Shown: positions 11,095 through 22,345, numbered from the stretch's first letter. The stretch: 64,000 nt of DNA from Ectobius pallidus (GCA_964059195.1 CAXKWD010000001.1:217442484-217506483); one strand, 5' to 3'. The notes: a model not told the origin generated them from the sequence alone. A program made the numbers and translations.

Positions 11095-11850
11095 TACTCA
11101 ATGGCAATAGACAATTCCTAAGCAAGCTAAAGGAATATTACGTATTTTATGGAAACCAAGGTTCATTGCCACACTTACATAAGACCGCCATTCAACCCTA
11201 TTCTGTCCTAACTCCATCCAACCATCCCTCGCAAATCCTACTTCCCTTAAATCTATCCTAATATTGTCCTCCCACCTACGTTTTGGTCTTCCAAGTGGTC
11301 TTTTCCCTTCGGGTCTCTCACTGAATAGTTTTGAGACATGTCTTTCCTCCCTCACGTCCAGCCCATTTCATCCTCAATGGTTTAATTACCCTTACTATAT
11401 CCGGTGACGAGTACAGGTTAAGAAGCTCGTCGTTATTCAGTTTTCTCCAGTCCCCATCTTCATCTCTCTTGGGTCCAAATATTTTCCTAAGCACCCTGTT
11501 TTCGAACACTCTCAGATTATGTTCTTTCCGAAGAGTAAGCGACCATGTCTCCTATCCATATAATACAACTGGCAGGATAATTGTCTTATAAATTTTTATT
11601 TTTAGATTTCTGGAGAGAAGACGAGAAGGAAAGAATTTCTCAACTGCATAAAAACAGGCATTTCCTGATTTGAGTCTACATTTAACTTCTGGCTTAATAT
11701 TATTTGTGGCTGTAATTATTGTTCCCAGACATTTGAATTTCTCCACTTGTTTGAACGATTTACCGGCTATTCTAATATTTTGTGTAGCATTATTTTGACC
11801 CTTCATGACCATGTAGGGGAGACCGCCCTTAGTTGTCACACTTTTCAATA
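11095..11850 (-). pseudogene. RTE-like LINE, 3' end of the endonuclease/reverse transcriptase ORF
   Basis: Minus-strand conceptual translation gives blocks typical of the C-terminus of RTE-like insect LINEs: FKCLGTIITATNN, LKSGNACFYAVEKFFPSRLL, KIYKTIILPVVLYG, RVFENRVLRKIFGPKR, LYSSPDIVRVIKP and GRPKRRWEDNIRIDLREVG. A stop replaces the Cys codon after VLYG, and a short deletion removes the usual HVARM block and shifts frame. The element is 5'-truncated near 11850, and its 3' end shows a short TTAC/TAAG run, as in the copies at 16.25 and 42.95 kb. Nonfunctional. Confidence 0.85.
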
Positions 11851-12135
11851 AAACATATTTTTTAATTATTCCTATCGGTTTTATTTAACTAATTACCAAA
11901 TCTTTTCAACTCTTTGGTATAATGTAAAATAAAATTCAAAACAAACAATGAAACAGAAAGTATTTAAATATAATCTTAAAAAAAAAAAAATTAAAATGTG
12001 ACAACCAACCCCAGCTCTCAGGGCAAAACTAAGATAAAGAAAGAAAGAAAGAAAGACAGACAGACAGATTCTATTTCAAGATGATAGGCGATAATGTTCA
12101 GAGAACTGTTAGTTAGTTAATTTATCCAGGAGTAT
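11851..12135. other. AT-rich spacer with (AAAG)n/(ACAG)n
   Basis: AT-rich sequence; a short AAAG run passing into ACAG occupies about 12033-12068. No gene recognised. Confidence 0.6.
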
Positions 12136-12562
12136 TACTATCCATTCCAGATGTCTTGAGAAGAAAAAAGTAAACAGTGATTCTAATGAGAGAAAAGCAC
12201 GGTTCACCTGGTAGCAAAACTTACTTAGAAATTTATAGAAATAAATAACACTAAATTGCTATTTTCGAAATTAATAGGCCCTAATGCTAATACTGGACAT
12301 ACCTTTTTGAACATCTAATTCACACATTACCTTCAATCTTACGTTCACCTGACTTCGATCTTAGACATTCACAATTTTCACAATTCAGAAGGGAACTCTC
12401 GTCCTGTGAAAAGGAATAATGGGAACTGAGCTTAGGGCTGCAGAGCGTGTGTCTGAGCAAGGTTGGCCGCTGCCCAATAGGGCGTGAGCACTCAATCCAA
12501 AGTCGAATACCTACGTTATAGATCCGCATCTTTTTCTCTCAAAACATCTGGAATGGACAGTA
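12136..12562. repeat. TIR-bounded element, unknown superfamily
   Basis: Ends TACTATCCATTCCAGATG and CATCTGGAATGGACAGTA form a ~26-bp inverted repeat with few mismatches, extending to TTGAGA. Target duplication not clear. Interior noncoding. Confidence 0.5.
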
Positions 12563-13612
12563 GTTCATTTTTATTGGTCTTCATGTTGGTTTTCTGCAGT
12601 TAGAGACGAATAAACTTCCCCGCATGTAGACGCCGAGTTCCGCTAGATCTGCTTTCCATCAGATGAGTAGGGGTTGAGTTGTGTGGGTGAGATATCATCT
12701 TCATACGATACCCTAGTCAGAGACTGATGGTGATGCTATGTGCATTACCAGTATATCTGCTATGTCTGTATCCAATTTTATTAGAATGGGAGCTTCAAGT
12801 TTTTAAACTTATTTATACACGTTTCAAGAAATCTTAGTCTAAAATAATTCATTTGTTTGAGAACGAATGTCTGTGTACTATTGCGAAGTTGTATTTTAAA
12901 GCAGAAGAAAGCAAACATGAAAAAACAAACAAACAACGAAAGTAAGAAACAAAGAATAAAGAAATAAGAAAAAAGATAGAAAAATTAAAGTGTGGAAGGA
13001 AAATAAGACTGAAGAAAAAGGAAGGAATGAAAAAATAAACAAACACGAAAAAACAAATAAAAATGTATTTATGACCTAAAAACAGTGAGAAAATGACACT
13101 AATTTTTTTTTTAAATGACCAATAAATTTATCATTATTACTTATATCCTAATTAGTTTTTAAAAGTATTGAATAGCTAAAAGCAAATTAATGGAGGACAG
13201 TGTGTTATATATAAATTTACAATATAAACACACTTATTTTGTTACTAAAGGAAATAAATTTATACTACTTGGACACCCTTAGCGAAAAAGAAATTCTTTC
13301 TGAACTGGCACGCTCATGAATTTGCCCCTAGGAAATATGTGTCATTAAAAAAAAAAAAACTTTAGGCCTATATAAGTTACTCTATAAACCTGAATTAAAA
13401 AATTAAGAATGAACACTTGACGGAGTTTCTAAAATAAAAACGATTGTCTGTTGCCTGAAAGTAAAGATTCGTAGGTAGCTCCTCTCTGCCTCCATTGAAA
13501 CATGACATAAATGCTGAAAATGACCTAAAAATTGCCAAATGTGAGCTATCTTTTGAAAATGACGAAAAATGCAAAATAAAGCAAAAATGCATAAACAAAT
13601 TGCCCTTATTTA
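12563..13612. other. Unassigned AT-rich sequence
   Basis: Contains AAAC/GAAA-rich low complexity (12900-13050) and GACCTAAAAA motifs like those inside hAT elements of this window. No ends or coding motif identified. Confidence 0.35.
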
Positions 13613-14046
13613 TGCCCGGTGTCTATAAACTCGTGAAATACCTATGGGTAAATTATCCATGGGCAAATGAGTTCCATTTCACCAACAATTATAGGCCTAT
13701 AATGAGCAAGGCCTTGGAGTTGTACAGTTAATTTAATTCAGAAGGCTTTGATTCTCATTGTTTAAATTATTCTTGATCCTTTGAGAAGTTAAATTTTATC
13801 CAGCCATCCATGAAAGGATAAATTAACCCGACGATTTACCCTTGGAAAGATCTAGCCCGAGTTTGTAGGAACATTTTTTCTTTCATCTTCATATTTACCC
13901 AGAGGACATTTATCTAGAAACTCGCCACAAGTGTATGTGATTGCTAACTTTAAATTATTTGTGCTTGTATGGTGTTATTCTTGTGTAAATTCTGTCCATT
14001 GGATAATTTACCCATAGGTATTTCGCGAGTTTATAGAAACCGGGCA
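13613..14046. mobile_element. Long-TIR element (TGCCCGG family) with TA duplication
   Basis: The left end TGCCCGGTGTCTATAAACTC continues through ATACCTATGGGTAAATTATCC; the right end is its complement over about 45 bp with a few mismatches. TA flanks both sides (13611-13612, 14047-14048), as in the Tc1/mariner superfamily. A one-ended relative is at 18484. Noncoding, 434 bp. Confidence 0.7.
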
Positions 14047-14048
14047 TA

Positions 14049-14714
14049 ATCAATTATTTCATGATACACATTTATATATATATTCGAGCTACCTCTTAAC
14101 CTGCATATAAAAAAGATGCAATATCATCAAATGCCATGCCCCAGTGATCACAATATGCGGGGTGCACTGTACCAACTAAAACTCGCTTTTGTATAACAAC
14201 AAGAAATGAACGGTATATACTTGGATGGATACAATACTAACGGAACGCCATTTTCGTCTTTTTAATTTCTCTCCATGCCCGTGCTATTTATCTGAGAAGG
14301 AATTCAAGCGAACTATTTTCCTGTGTGTAACTAACTTATATTAACTCTACGAACTCTGGGAGTAGACTAGTTTGCAGGCAGAAAACATTTTTTTTCTTCT
14401 TCTTTCTCCACAGAAATCGGGGATGGTTTTGCAGCGAAAAGCAAACATAGAAAATAAGCCATTTCATTTTGAAGAGATACCCCAGCCCCTCCGCCCACCC
14501 TCCAGTAAAATAATGCAGAAACAGATGTCATGGCCGTCAACATACGTAACGCCTTGTCAGAGCAACAACGGCATATAGGACATCAGACTTCAAGTAGTCG
14601 TGTTTCCTTCTTGTCTGAAAGCGTTTCTATAGAATTAAAGCACAGTTACATTTAAATTCTGCGACTCTTTATTCGAGGTAAAGCTTATTTCCCGGTTTCC
14701 GTTGTTACTTATGA
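14049..14714. other. Unassigned sequence
   Basis: No repeat partner recognised. A 3' splice-like tract ends at ~14413 before a 55-codon open stretch, but no matching donor or homology supports an exon. Confidence 0.3.
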
Positions 14715-15235
14715 ATATAGTAGTTTAGCGATGTACAGGGCGTCTTAAAAATGACGATATTCAACGTAACATTACCGTATTTTTGAAGTGAAACTTCTTT
14801 AGCAGCGCTAGAGTAAATCGAGAGCTAACTCAAACTTGCGTTACGAAAAAATCGTCACGAAATTAGTGGGGCTCTGACGGAACGGACTGCACAGAAAACA
14901 ATCAACTCAATGATTAGGCTTATCCGAAATTTTAAAAATCCAAAATTTAAAACATCTAAAAATCCAAAATTTAAAATATCAAAAAATTCAAATTGAAAAA
15001 TCGAAAATCCAAAATTTAAAAAATCGAAAAAACCAAAATTAAAAAGTTCAAAATAAAAAAATCCAAAACATAAAAAATTCAAAGATCCAAAATTAAAAAA
15101 TTAAAAAGTCAAAAATTAAAAATACTAAATTTAAAAAGTTCAAAAACCCAATGTTAAAAAACTTCAACAATCCAAAATATAGTAGTTTAGCTATGTACAG
15201 GATGTCTTAAAAATGACGATATTCAACGCAACATA
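14715..15235. repeat. AT-rich minisatellite element, copy 2 (family F), between ~60-bp direct repeats
   Basis: The element (about 14776-15177) has the conserved GAAGTGAAACTTCTTTAG module and then an array of AAAATCCAAAATTTAAA-like units. It is bracketed by direct repeats containing AGTAGTTTAGC, TGTACAGG and GTCTTAAAAATGACGATA at 14715-14774 and ~15176-15235. The second terminal module of the family is missing. Confidence 0.65.
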
Positions 15236-15268
15236 ATTTTATATGACAGTTCCATTTTTATACACCCT
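15194..15268. mobile_element. Short mariner-type MITE
   Basis: CAGGATGTCTTAAAAATG at one end and CATTTTTATACACCCTG at the other form an imperfect inverted repeat about 75 bp apart, preceded by TA. Confidence 0.5.
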
Positions 15269-15274
15269 GAATTA

Positions 15275-15480
15275 CGAGGGCTGTTCAGAAAGTAACAGAC
15301 GTTTTGAAATAAAAGATAAACATAGTTAAAAAAAAAATTATTACATACATTTTGAAGGTAGACTCTTAGCCTATTTTTCTACATAATCGCCATTCAAATT
15401 AAGGCCTTTATCATACCGTGGCACAAGCTTTTCGATACCCTCTCTGTAGAAATCCGCCGCCTGCGATTTCAACCACTTTA
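15275..15480 (-). pseudogene. Mariner transposase C-terminus and 3' end
   Basis: The terminal repeat CGAGGGCTGTTCAGAAAGTA follows a TA at 15273. On the minus strand the sequence reads WLKSQAADFYREGIEKLVP and then DKGLNLNGDYVEK-stop (stop at 15371-15373), matching the C-terminus of mariner transposases. Only the last ~37 codons remain, so it is a 5'-truncated, inactive fragment. Confidence 0.8.
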
Positions 15481-15714
15481 GAGAATTTATTGGGGAAAGT
15501 GTTTCAAAAATGCTTTAGACATTTGTAATATGCAATTCGTGCAGAAAACAAAATCTTAGCATCTTCTCTTCATTTTGACAATCACTCTACTTTAAGATAA
15601 TTTCATTTTCGCGATTTTCTCGAAAACGGCTTTAAAGAGTTTGTTTGAATTTTCAGGAAATACTTGTTTTTGTGCAACTCAGAAACTCTCATCTTTTCGT
15701 CCCCTGCCCAGAAC

Positions 15715-16260
15715 CTTAAAAAATAAAGATTTACAAGACAGTTATTATCCTGCCAGTTGTATTATATGGATGTGAGACATGGTCACTTACTCTTCGGGAA
15801 GAACATACTCTGAGAGTATTCGAAAACAGGGGGCTTAGGAAAATATTCGGACGTAAGAGAAATGAAAATGGGGACTGGAAAAAACTGCATAACGACGAGC
15901 TTCATGACCTGTACTCTTCACCAGATATAGTAAGGGTAATTAAATCACGGAGGATGAAATGGGCTGGACATGTTGCACGCATGGGGGAGGAAAGACTTAG
16001 GCCTATCTCAAAAGTATTGACTGGGAGACCCAAAGGGAAAATACCACATGGAAGACCTAGACGTAGGTGGGAGGACAATATTAGAATAGATTTAAGGGAA
16101 GTAGGATTTGCGAGGGATGATTGAATAGAGTTAGCACAGAATAGGGATGAATGGCGGACACATGTAAGTGCGGCAATGAACCTCCGGGTTCCATCAAATA
16201 GACTATATAGATTTAGCTTGCTTAGTAATTGTCTAATGTCACTAAGTAAGTAAGTAGGCT
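15715..16260 (+). pseudogene. RTE-like LINE 3' end, copy 2
   Basis: The plus-strand translation contains KIYKTVIILPVVLYGCETW (one frame wobble), RVFENRGLRKIFGRKRN, SPDIVRVIKSRRMKWAGHVA and GRPRRRWEDNIRIDLREVG; then a stop replaces a Trp codon at ~16124. It ends in AAGTAAGTAAGTA, the short tandem tail seen in RTE-type elements. 5'-truncated relative to a full ORF. TAGGCCTA interrupts it at 15998. Confidence 0.85.
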
Positions 16261-16335
16261 ATAACATACGAGAACAAAGTATAAAAATTGCATTTTGAAG
16301 TTATTGCTATTACGAGGTAGCAGATTCCTCAGTTC

Positions 16336-16465
16336 CAGGGTTGCCAGATCAGAAACGTAGAACAGTCGTACCAATATCCGAAAATAGTCGTATGCTAGTT
16401 AAAACTGTCGTATACTTTGTGATTTTTCAGTGTAATGAACGTAGGCTATTGCGTTAATAATAATG

Positions 16466-16514
<49 letters not shown>

Positions 16515-16792
16515 CAACTTATTTGTAAATGATTAGGCGTGTTTCATTATCTTCCGATGTGATAAATTTGATTAAATACAATAAAATTAATTAAAAAGTA
16601 GTTGCCACATTGTTGTAATTATTGCAAAAGGCACAGGACTGCTTTCCAATCATATTGATTTTAGCAACATGCTTACAACAAAAACCATGAGAAAACAAAT
16701 TTAAAATTCGTCAGTAGATTGATTAAAAAATATATATATAACGCTATGTTAAAAATATCTGTACGACTATAGTCGTACGTATGGCAACCCTG
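16336..16792 (+). mobile_element. hAT-type nonautonomous element hAT-N1, complete copy
   Basis: Ends CAGGGTTGCCAGATC and TATGGCAACCCTG, flanked by CTCAGTTC (16328-16335) and CTCTGTTC (16793-16800), an 8-bp duplication with one mismatch. An internal (AAT)n run is at ~16456-16510. Matches 85-836. Noncoding, 457 bp. Confidence 0.85.
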
Positions 16793-16800
16793 CTCTGTTC

Positions 16801-17835
16801 TTTTTTGTTTTCATAAATTGGCATGTAATCTAGCCCATCATTATAAGAACTCTTCCTTTGAAGAAGAAGAAGAAGAATAATAATAATAATTACCAAATCT
16901 AATTTATACGTTTATACAAGCAACCATGAACAGAAACCACCAGTGGGCTCTAAGTTTGAAAACAATGAGGAAATTTTCATTCGAGCAGCTGGTTTGCATA
17001 AATGATAATACTAACATGTGGATAAAAATCCTCACATTTTACATAAAGCATTACAATTTTAATCCTATATCTCGGCTTCAAACAATGTTTTAATGTGACG
17101 CATTTATACTTCAGTAGCATTTTAGCAACTGAATCGTTTGACGAAAGGCGTAGAATAAAATTATTGGTAATGGCATGGCTTAGACTAGGGGTACGGAAAC
17201 TCAGAGGTCTTGGACCTAATAGAGAGAAGTAGGCCTACATGTGTCCCAGCTTTGAGCGTAATACAACAAATTGGAAAGACAGAGCGACGAGATGGTATTA
17301 AATGAAAATCTGTAAAATCAGAAACGAAACATTTATTAGAGCAATATTGTGGGTGCCACTTATTAAAGACTTTTTTCCCAAGAACTGCCTCTACCTCCTG
17401 CCACCCTAATCCTCTTCGGCCTGTCAATAGGTAATTAGACGTATTCACACTTGTCTGCAGTCCAGTACAATGTTGCAAAATACGTAGCCTACCACAGCAC
17501 GTGTACTTCACTTAAGAAGTTATGATAGAGCGCGGCAACACTGGGGAAATCCACGCGACTACAAGAGCATCTGATCTTTGCCGGTGTTGGTGTAGGTGAA
17601 GATTTTCGGGCTAGTAAAACAATGGTATTATATTCTTTTGTAGATAGACGATGGTTTGGGACGAGGTCTTCTTAAAATGGCACCAACAGTAGTAGGCTAG
17701 GCTATTACATAATATGAGAAGCAAGTATACAAACTGTATTTTGTAGTTAATGCTAATAGGCTAGATTTAGGAAGTACTCACAAGACGTTTCACGACAGCC
17801 TACTCGACTTTTTAAGAATTGGTACCAGAGAAACA
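16801..17835. other. Unassigned sequence
   Basis: Starts with AAG/AAT microsatellites (16857-16890). A 108-codon minus-strand open stretch at 17185-17511 has no motif I recognise. No element ends seen. Confidence 0.35.
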
Positions 17836-18140
17836 GGGGTACGGCGTAGCGTAGAGGTTGAGGCGCTGCGCTAAAAACCAGAAGGTCGCGGGTTCGATTC
17901 CCGATGAGGTCGTTGGAGTTTTTCAATTAACCTAATCCTTCTGGTGGCACTATGGCCCTGAGGTCGACTCAGCCCCAAACAGAAATGAGTACCAGGAGCA
18001 ATCCTGGGGGTAAAGGCGGCCGGTGCGTAAGGTTGACAGCCTTATCACCTTCAAGTGCCGAATGTCCAAAATCTGGGATCCTCAACCTCCTGCAACCCTC
18101 TGGGCCTCCATGGCCTGCATTGGGATAACTTTACCTTTAT
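17836..18140 (+). mobile_element. tRNA-derived SINE, family S1, copy 1
   Basis: Begins GGGGTACGGCGTAGCGTAG with an A-box-like segment and a B-box GGTTCGATTCC at 17891. The body contains GCACTATGGCCCTGAGG and GGTAAAGGCGGCCGGTGCG. Target duplications CAGAGAAACA at 17826-17835 and 18141-18150 fix both ends. Two further copies with their own duplications occur at 33446 and 45444. Its transcription would be by RNA polymerase III. Confidence 0.9.
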
Positions 18141-18150
18141 CAGAGAAACA

Positions 18151-18483
18151 GCGTGTATGATATATGAAGACCTGAATAGGGACACCATGCTGCAGGATGG
18201 GACATGCAGGGGAGAGAGAATAAAATCCCATTGTTAATGGATTGCAAAACCTTACATTAATCCTTTGTAATCTTAAACCTCGCAGCCTTAGTACTTACAG
18301 GGATTTTTATCATATTCTGCACAAATCCTGCTTTATGCTGTACACTCGCTTTTGTGTAGCACTGAAGAGGTACATCGTCCCGCTGAATCAATGACAAAGG
18401 AAGGAATAATTCTAAAATACGCAGAAAATTGCAGGAGACAGCACGGTGTCTCAAAAACAAGAACGCAATGATTTCTTTACAGT
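18151..18483. other. Unassigned sequence
   Basis: Nothing recognised; a 94-codon minus-strand open stretch has no motif. Confidence 0.35.
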
Positions 18484-18571
18484 TTAATGCCCGGTTTCTA
18501 CAAACTAGTGAATTACCTATGGGTAAATTATCCATGGACAAATTAGTTCCATTTAACCTACAATGATATAA
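18484..18571 (+). repeat. One-ended fragment of the TGCCCGG long-TIR family
   Basis: TAATGCCCGGTTTCTACAAA through CCTATGGGTAAATTATCCATGG matches the left end of 13613-14046, then continues ~25 bp into it. It has plain TA where the other copy has TAGGCCTA (13692). Confidence 0.65.
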
Positions 18572-18795
18572 TGAGAAATAACACTACCCACATATTCCTT
18601 CACATATGTTTATCAAACTAGAGCTTTGTTCTTCCGATAGCCCTGCTTAATGAATCAATCTGGAGCTTAACTCAGAAATCGATTACAAAAATAACTTATT
18701 TTCTGAATATCATAATTGCAATTATCAGTGATTAAACAAAAGCATTCTGGCATTTTGTTATAGGCCAAGCAGTTTACCTGATTTTTATTATTGTT
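18572..18795 (+). repeat. Dispersed repeat R-A, copy 8 (3' part)
   Basis: Matches the end of the family: CCACATATTCCTTCACATAT, AGCCCTGCTTAATGAATC, ATCATAATTGCAATTATCAG and GCATTCTGGCATTTTGTTA, then the GTTTACCTGATTTT end. Confidence 0.7.
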
Positions 18796-19237
18796 AGAAA
18801 TAGATAGTATGTATGTAGTGAACATAGATATAGTAAGAAAGCAATCAACGTTATGCTCCATAGAGTGTACCTTGGCATCTGGATATGTTATTTTTCACCC
18901 TTCGTAATAGTTTGAAGGTTTCATGAGCAATGGGGGTGGGCGAATTGTCAAAATTGGCGAGGGAGACCCTCAGGAAATGTGCTTAATCAGTTCGCATGGC
19001 ATCATGGGAATGGTTAATTGATTTGATGGAGGGATGAAATCTCAGTAATTGGTTTCAACGCCGGCAGGTAGCGGGACTGTCGCCTCTCGCTGGTGAAAAC
19101 CTGTTCTCTTTGGCTAATTACAAGTGGCATTTATTACATTTTCCAGGATTAGTTAGTTATACATTTCACCTTAGTAAAATAATTCATTATTATATTAGGC
19201 TATAATACCGGTATAATCCATTAATTTATTATTGTGT
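18796..19237. other. Unassigned sequence
   Basis: AT-rich, with no repeat partner or coding signal recognised. Confidence 0.35.
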
Positions 19238-19248
19238 ATTGTAAATAG

Positions 19249-19640
19249 TCGGCCGCGGTGGTCTAGAGGTAGCGTGCCCGCCTCTAGATCCGCAGGGCGC
19301 GGGATCAAACCCGGCCGCGGTCGATGGATTTTTCAGGACGTAAAAATCCTGGGCACGGAGTCCTCCGGGAGGGACTTTAAGCTGGGGGTCCCGTGTCGTA
19401 GATTTACGGTACGTAAAAGAACTCCAAGCCTAAATTAGAGCCTCTGGACAAAATTTCTCGGCCCTTTCACGTCCAAGAAGTACTTAGTTTCCAGAGGGGG
19501 GTTGCAAGGCGATGGGCTTACCACCTGTCCCTCTACCCTCTCTCGGAAAATAAGCATATCAAAATTAGTATAGGTAATGCAACCTCCATTGGAGGCCCCT
19601 TCGCCCCACCTGGGGATCATAGGGTACCAGAAACAGACAG
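19249..19640 (+). mobile_element. tRNA-derived SINE, family S3
   Basis: The head GGCCGCGGTGGTCTAGAGG with an A-box, followed by GGGATCAAACCC as a degenerate B-box. The body contains CTCCGGGAGGGACTTTAAGC. Target duplications ATTGTAAATAG at 19238-19248 and 19641-19651 bound it. Single copy in the window. Confidence 0.8.
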
Positions 19641-19705
19641 ATTGTAAATAGGGCGCATGAGGAATATAGAATGTCCTCAAAAAATGAAGGGGTCTGGGTG
19701 TCTTC

Positions 19706-21087
19706 ACGTTTGAGGATTCTAATGAAATGTCATCTTTTCACTTATTATTTGTCATTTTAGGCAATTTTATATTTTTAGGGTATTTAAGCCTATTTCAATT
19801 TTACGTCATTATTTTGTCATTTTCGTGTCATTTGCTTCCTTATTTGGTCAGTTTCATGTATTTACATTGAGTGTATTAACTTTTTTTTGTCGCTAGCGGT
19901 GCTGTGTTTGAAGTGTTGTTTGTTTGATGCCAGAAGGAAAAATTCGGCGTTAAAGTGTTGACATGTTTCAGTCGGAAGTGAGAATCAAGGAAACACCAAA
20001 ATGTTGTATTATATTACTATTGTTATTAGATTGACTTGGCACCAGAGTCTGCCACCTGCTTGGATTTGAGACTGCAAACTACTGTTTACCCCCAATAAAC
20101 AACAACATAATCCGGCAGACCACCAAAGGATGTGTCGAATTTTGACTCACCAGTGTTTCAGTGCCAGTATAAATTTCCGTGAGAAAAGAACATTCACAAC
20201 ATTAGGGTTATTTACAGTTTTTACTATCTACTCTTATACAATTCAACGGCCCTAAATAGCGTGCTTGCTCGCCCGCTTCGTGAGACATCGGGTATACTCG
20301 GCGATGTTCGTCTCTCGCAGTCTAAACTTTTATGACGACTACAAAATTAGGAAGGAAAACCGTTTCTTTATTATATAAGGCCTAAGTGAAATGAACACAA
20401 TGAACAAATATTCTAATTTTATTTTTACTTACAATTTCCATAGCTCTGAACCACAAACATTTTTAATAATCTACCAGTGTAATTTTCTTAAAAATCCTGG
20501 AATCAATGAATAATGGCGGGCGAACCCGGGGGCAACAGCTGTAAAATATTGATGGCTTTATCTCTTGAAATATCGCTGATAATAATAATCCAAACAAACC
20601 ATTCCTTCCCTTGAAACATTATACAATTTCTGAAAATTACATTGAATTGATAAAATAAAATTCACATCATATTCATGTCAATAAACAGCTGAGAAACAAT
20701 ACGTATTATGTGTTCACAGGTTCTTTGGAACTGCATAATCGATTCTGATATAGTTTTCCCAGGGGGCGCTTTCATGTCGTGGAATTTTAGCTGTTTCATT
20801 AATTATTAATGGCTTAGTTTATGAATGATTCGCGTGCAAGTGTTAGTAAATATAAGGCTTTAATAATTATTATACTCTTAATTTTAAATTTTTAAAAGAA
20901 TTATCGTGGCGAAGCCACGGGCACCTCCTAGTTATGTACAAAGTAGTCTATATCTTTGTGTGCACAGTAATAATTTTTATAAATAAAATATCAGTTTTTA
21001 GGTCATTCTTTGTATTTATTAAGTCAGTTTCTTTAAAATTCAGGGTCATTTTTCAAACAATTTTAGGCCATCAGAATCCGGGCCCTG
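19706..21087 (+). mobile_element. hAT-N2 element, left-truncated, split by a Helitron
   Basis: Homologous to 6682-7424 in reverse (shared TTGAGTGTATTAAC, CGGCGTTAAAGTGTTGACATG, ACTACTGTTTACC). The right end AGAATCCGGGCCCTG is intact and followed by GTGATAAC. The left end is lost: only GAGGATTCTAATG remains. Positions 20227-20931 are a Helitron; on either side the hAT sequence resumes in register. Confidence 0.8.
20227..20931 (+). mobile_element. Helitron inserted in hAT-N2
   Basis: Starts TCTACTCTTATACAATTC after A and ends CACCTCCTAG before T. A hairpin TCGTGGCGAAGCCACGG sits about 10 nt upstream of the CTAG end. 5'-TC, 3'-CTRR with a preceding hairpin and insertion between A and T are Helitron hallmarks. 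No target duplication, as expected. The last ~80 bp resemble the Helitrons at 28.7-30.8 kb. Noncoding. Confidence 0.85.
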
Positions 21088-21101
21088 GTGATAACCATGA
21101 G

Positions 21102-21491
21102 CATAGGCGTAGCGAGGGGGGGGTTTTGGGGGTTTGAACCCCCCCCCCCCCCATTGAATAAAAAATGGAAAATTGTATAATTTTTTTAAGTCTGCCCATA
21201 AATTGCTTAATACAAGTATAAAGCGTGGGAAGCTTAAAACTCGTTATTTTGCGTCTTAATCTTTAAAATTTTCCGGGGAAGGACCCCCGGAAGGTTAAAA
21301 CTTGTTATTTTGCATCTTAATTTTTAAAATTCTCCGTGGGAGAACCCCCGGAAGCTTAAAACTCGTTATTTTGCATCTTAATTTTTAAAATTTTCCGGGG
21401 GAGGGCCCCCGGACCCCCCTCTCCTTCCATACTCGCCAGACCCCGCGGATGTTATAACCCCCCCCATATGGTCGGCCTGGCTACGCCTATG
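21102..21491 (-). mobile_element. hAT MITE hAT-M61, copy 2, 8-bp TSD
   Basis: CATAGGCGTAGCGAGG to GGCTACGCCTATG, flanked by ACCATGAG on both sides (21094-21101, 21492-21499). About three ~61-bp internal units. Opposite orientation to copy 1. Confidence 0.9.
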
Positions 21492-21499
21492 ACCATGAG

Positions 21500-22054
21500 A
21501 GAATATTGCAACGTTGCTTTTGTTTTGGAAAGCGGAAACCAAGACCGATTTAAATCAGATCAATTATTCCTTTGAAGCCACGTAATGAATAACTGGACTA
21601 TATGTTCGAGAATTGTGGGTGGAGTGATTTGAAAGTTTTCATTTCCTGTAACTTTTCTTCGTTCTTGTACAGATATAAAGCAAAGCCGTGCCTATTATAG
21701 GCTTGTTTTCACATAGAGAAGCAGGAAAATAACTTACCGTTTGTACTACACTTCTGTTAACATATTACAGTACATGTTCCGCATACAACTTAAATAATGG
21801 CTGCTAGAGTGTTCTAACAAGATATACTTGAATGTCTTGAGATAAGACCAAAGCATATTAACAAAGTTATCACGAAAGCACACATGTTAATTCACACTAA
21901 GGCATTTCGTTGTAGATATCACAGGATACGTGATTTAAACTGAATGTGACCACAAGATGGTTCAGAACTACAGTTCAATGAGGCAGATACCGGGTGATTC
22001 ACGAATTCCGAAAATAATTTCAGAAAATGGTAGCCAGGCAGACAACTATGTTAA
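21500..22054. other. Unassigned sequence
   Basis: Nothing recognised. Confidence 0.35.
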
Positions 22055-22345
22055 TATAGTATATTGCGATACTAGTGCTGTAAGAGGTGCATACGGATCG
22101 AGGAAAAAGTTTGAAAAAACGAGGCGCATACGCAGAGTTTTTTTTTTCAATTTTCGAGATCCGTTATGCGCTTATGGAACGAGTATTGCATGCTATTTTT
22201 TGCACGATGATTATTTATATTAATTTATTTATATTAATTGAGATATTAACTGAAAATATTATGTATATACACTATTGAAGATGGATGTTACATTTCAGAA
22301 AGTGATTCGCATGTGTTGGTTGTTATGGGGACCGAATATTTGTCG
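22055..22345 (-). repeat. Palindrome-cored repeat, copy G1
   Basis: Matches 34120-34405 in reverse through TATTGCATGCTATTTTTTGC, ATAATTT-rich sequence and GTGATTCGCATGTGTTG. The core (22086-22180) folds: GTGCATACGGATCGAGGAAA pairs with TTTTCGAGATCCGTTATGCGC around a CGAGGCGCATACG apex. Confidence 0.65.

Noticed and set aside
14372..14578. Possible 3' exon after TTCTTCTTTCTCCACAG
   Set aside because: A good acceptor-like tract and 55 open codons, but no homology, no donor and no conserved motif; too weak to call.
17185..17511. 108-codon minus-strand open frame
   Set aside because: No recognisable domain, no start context or splice support; length is within chance for 64 kb on six frames.
17881..17905. 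Functional tRNA gene (GGTTCGATTCC B-box)
   Set aside because: The tRNA-like part is the head of SINE S1, present three times with target duplications; it does not fold into a full cloverleaf by eye. The same applies to the heads of S2-S6.
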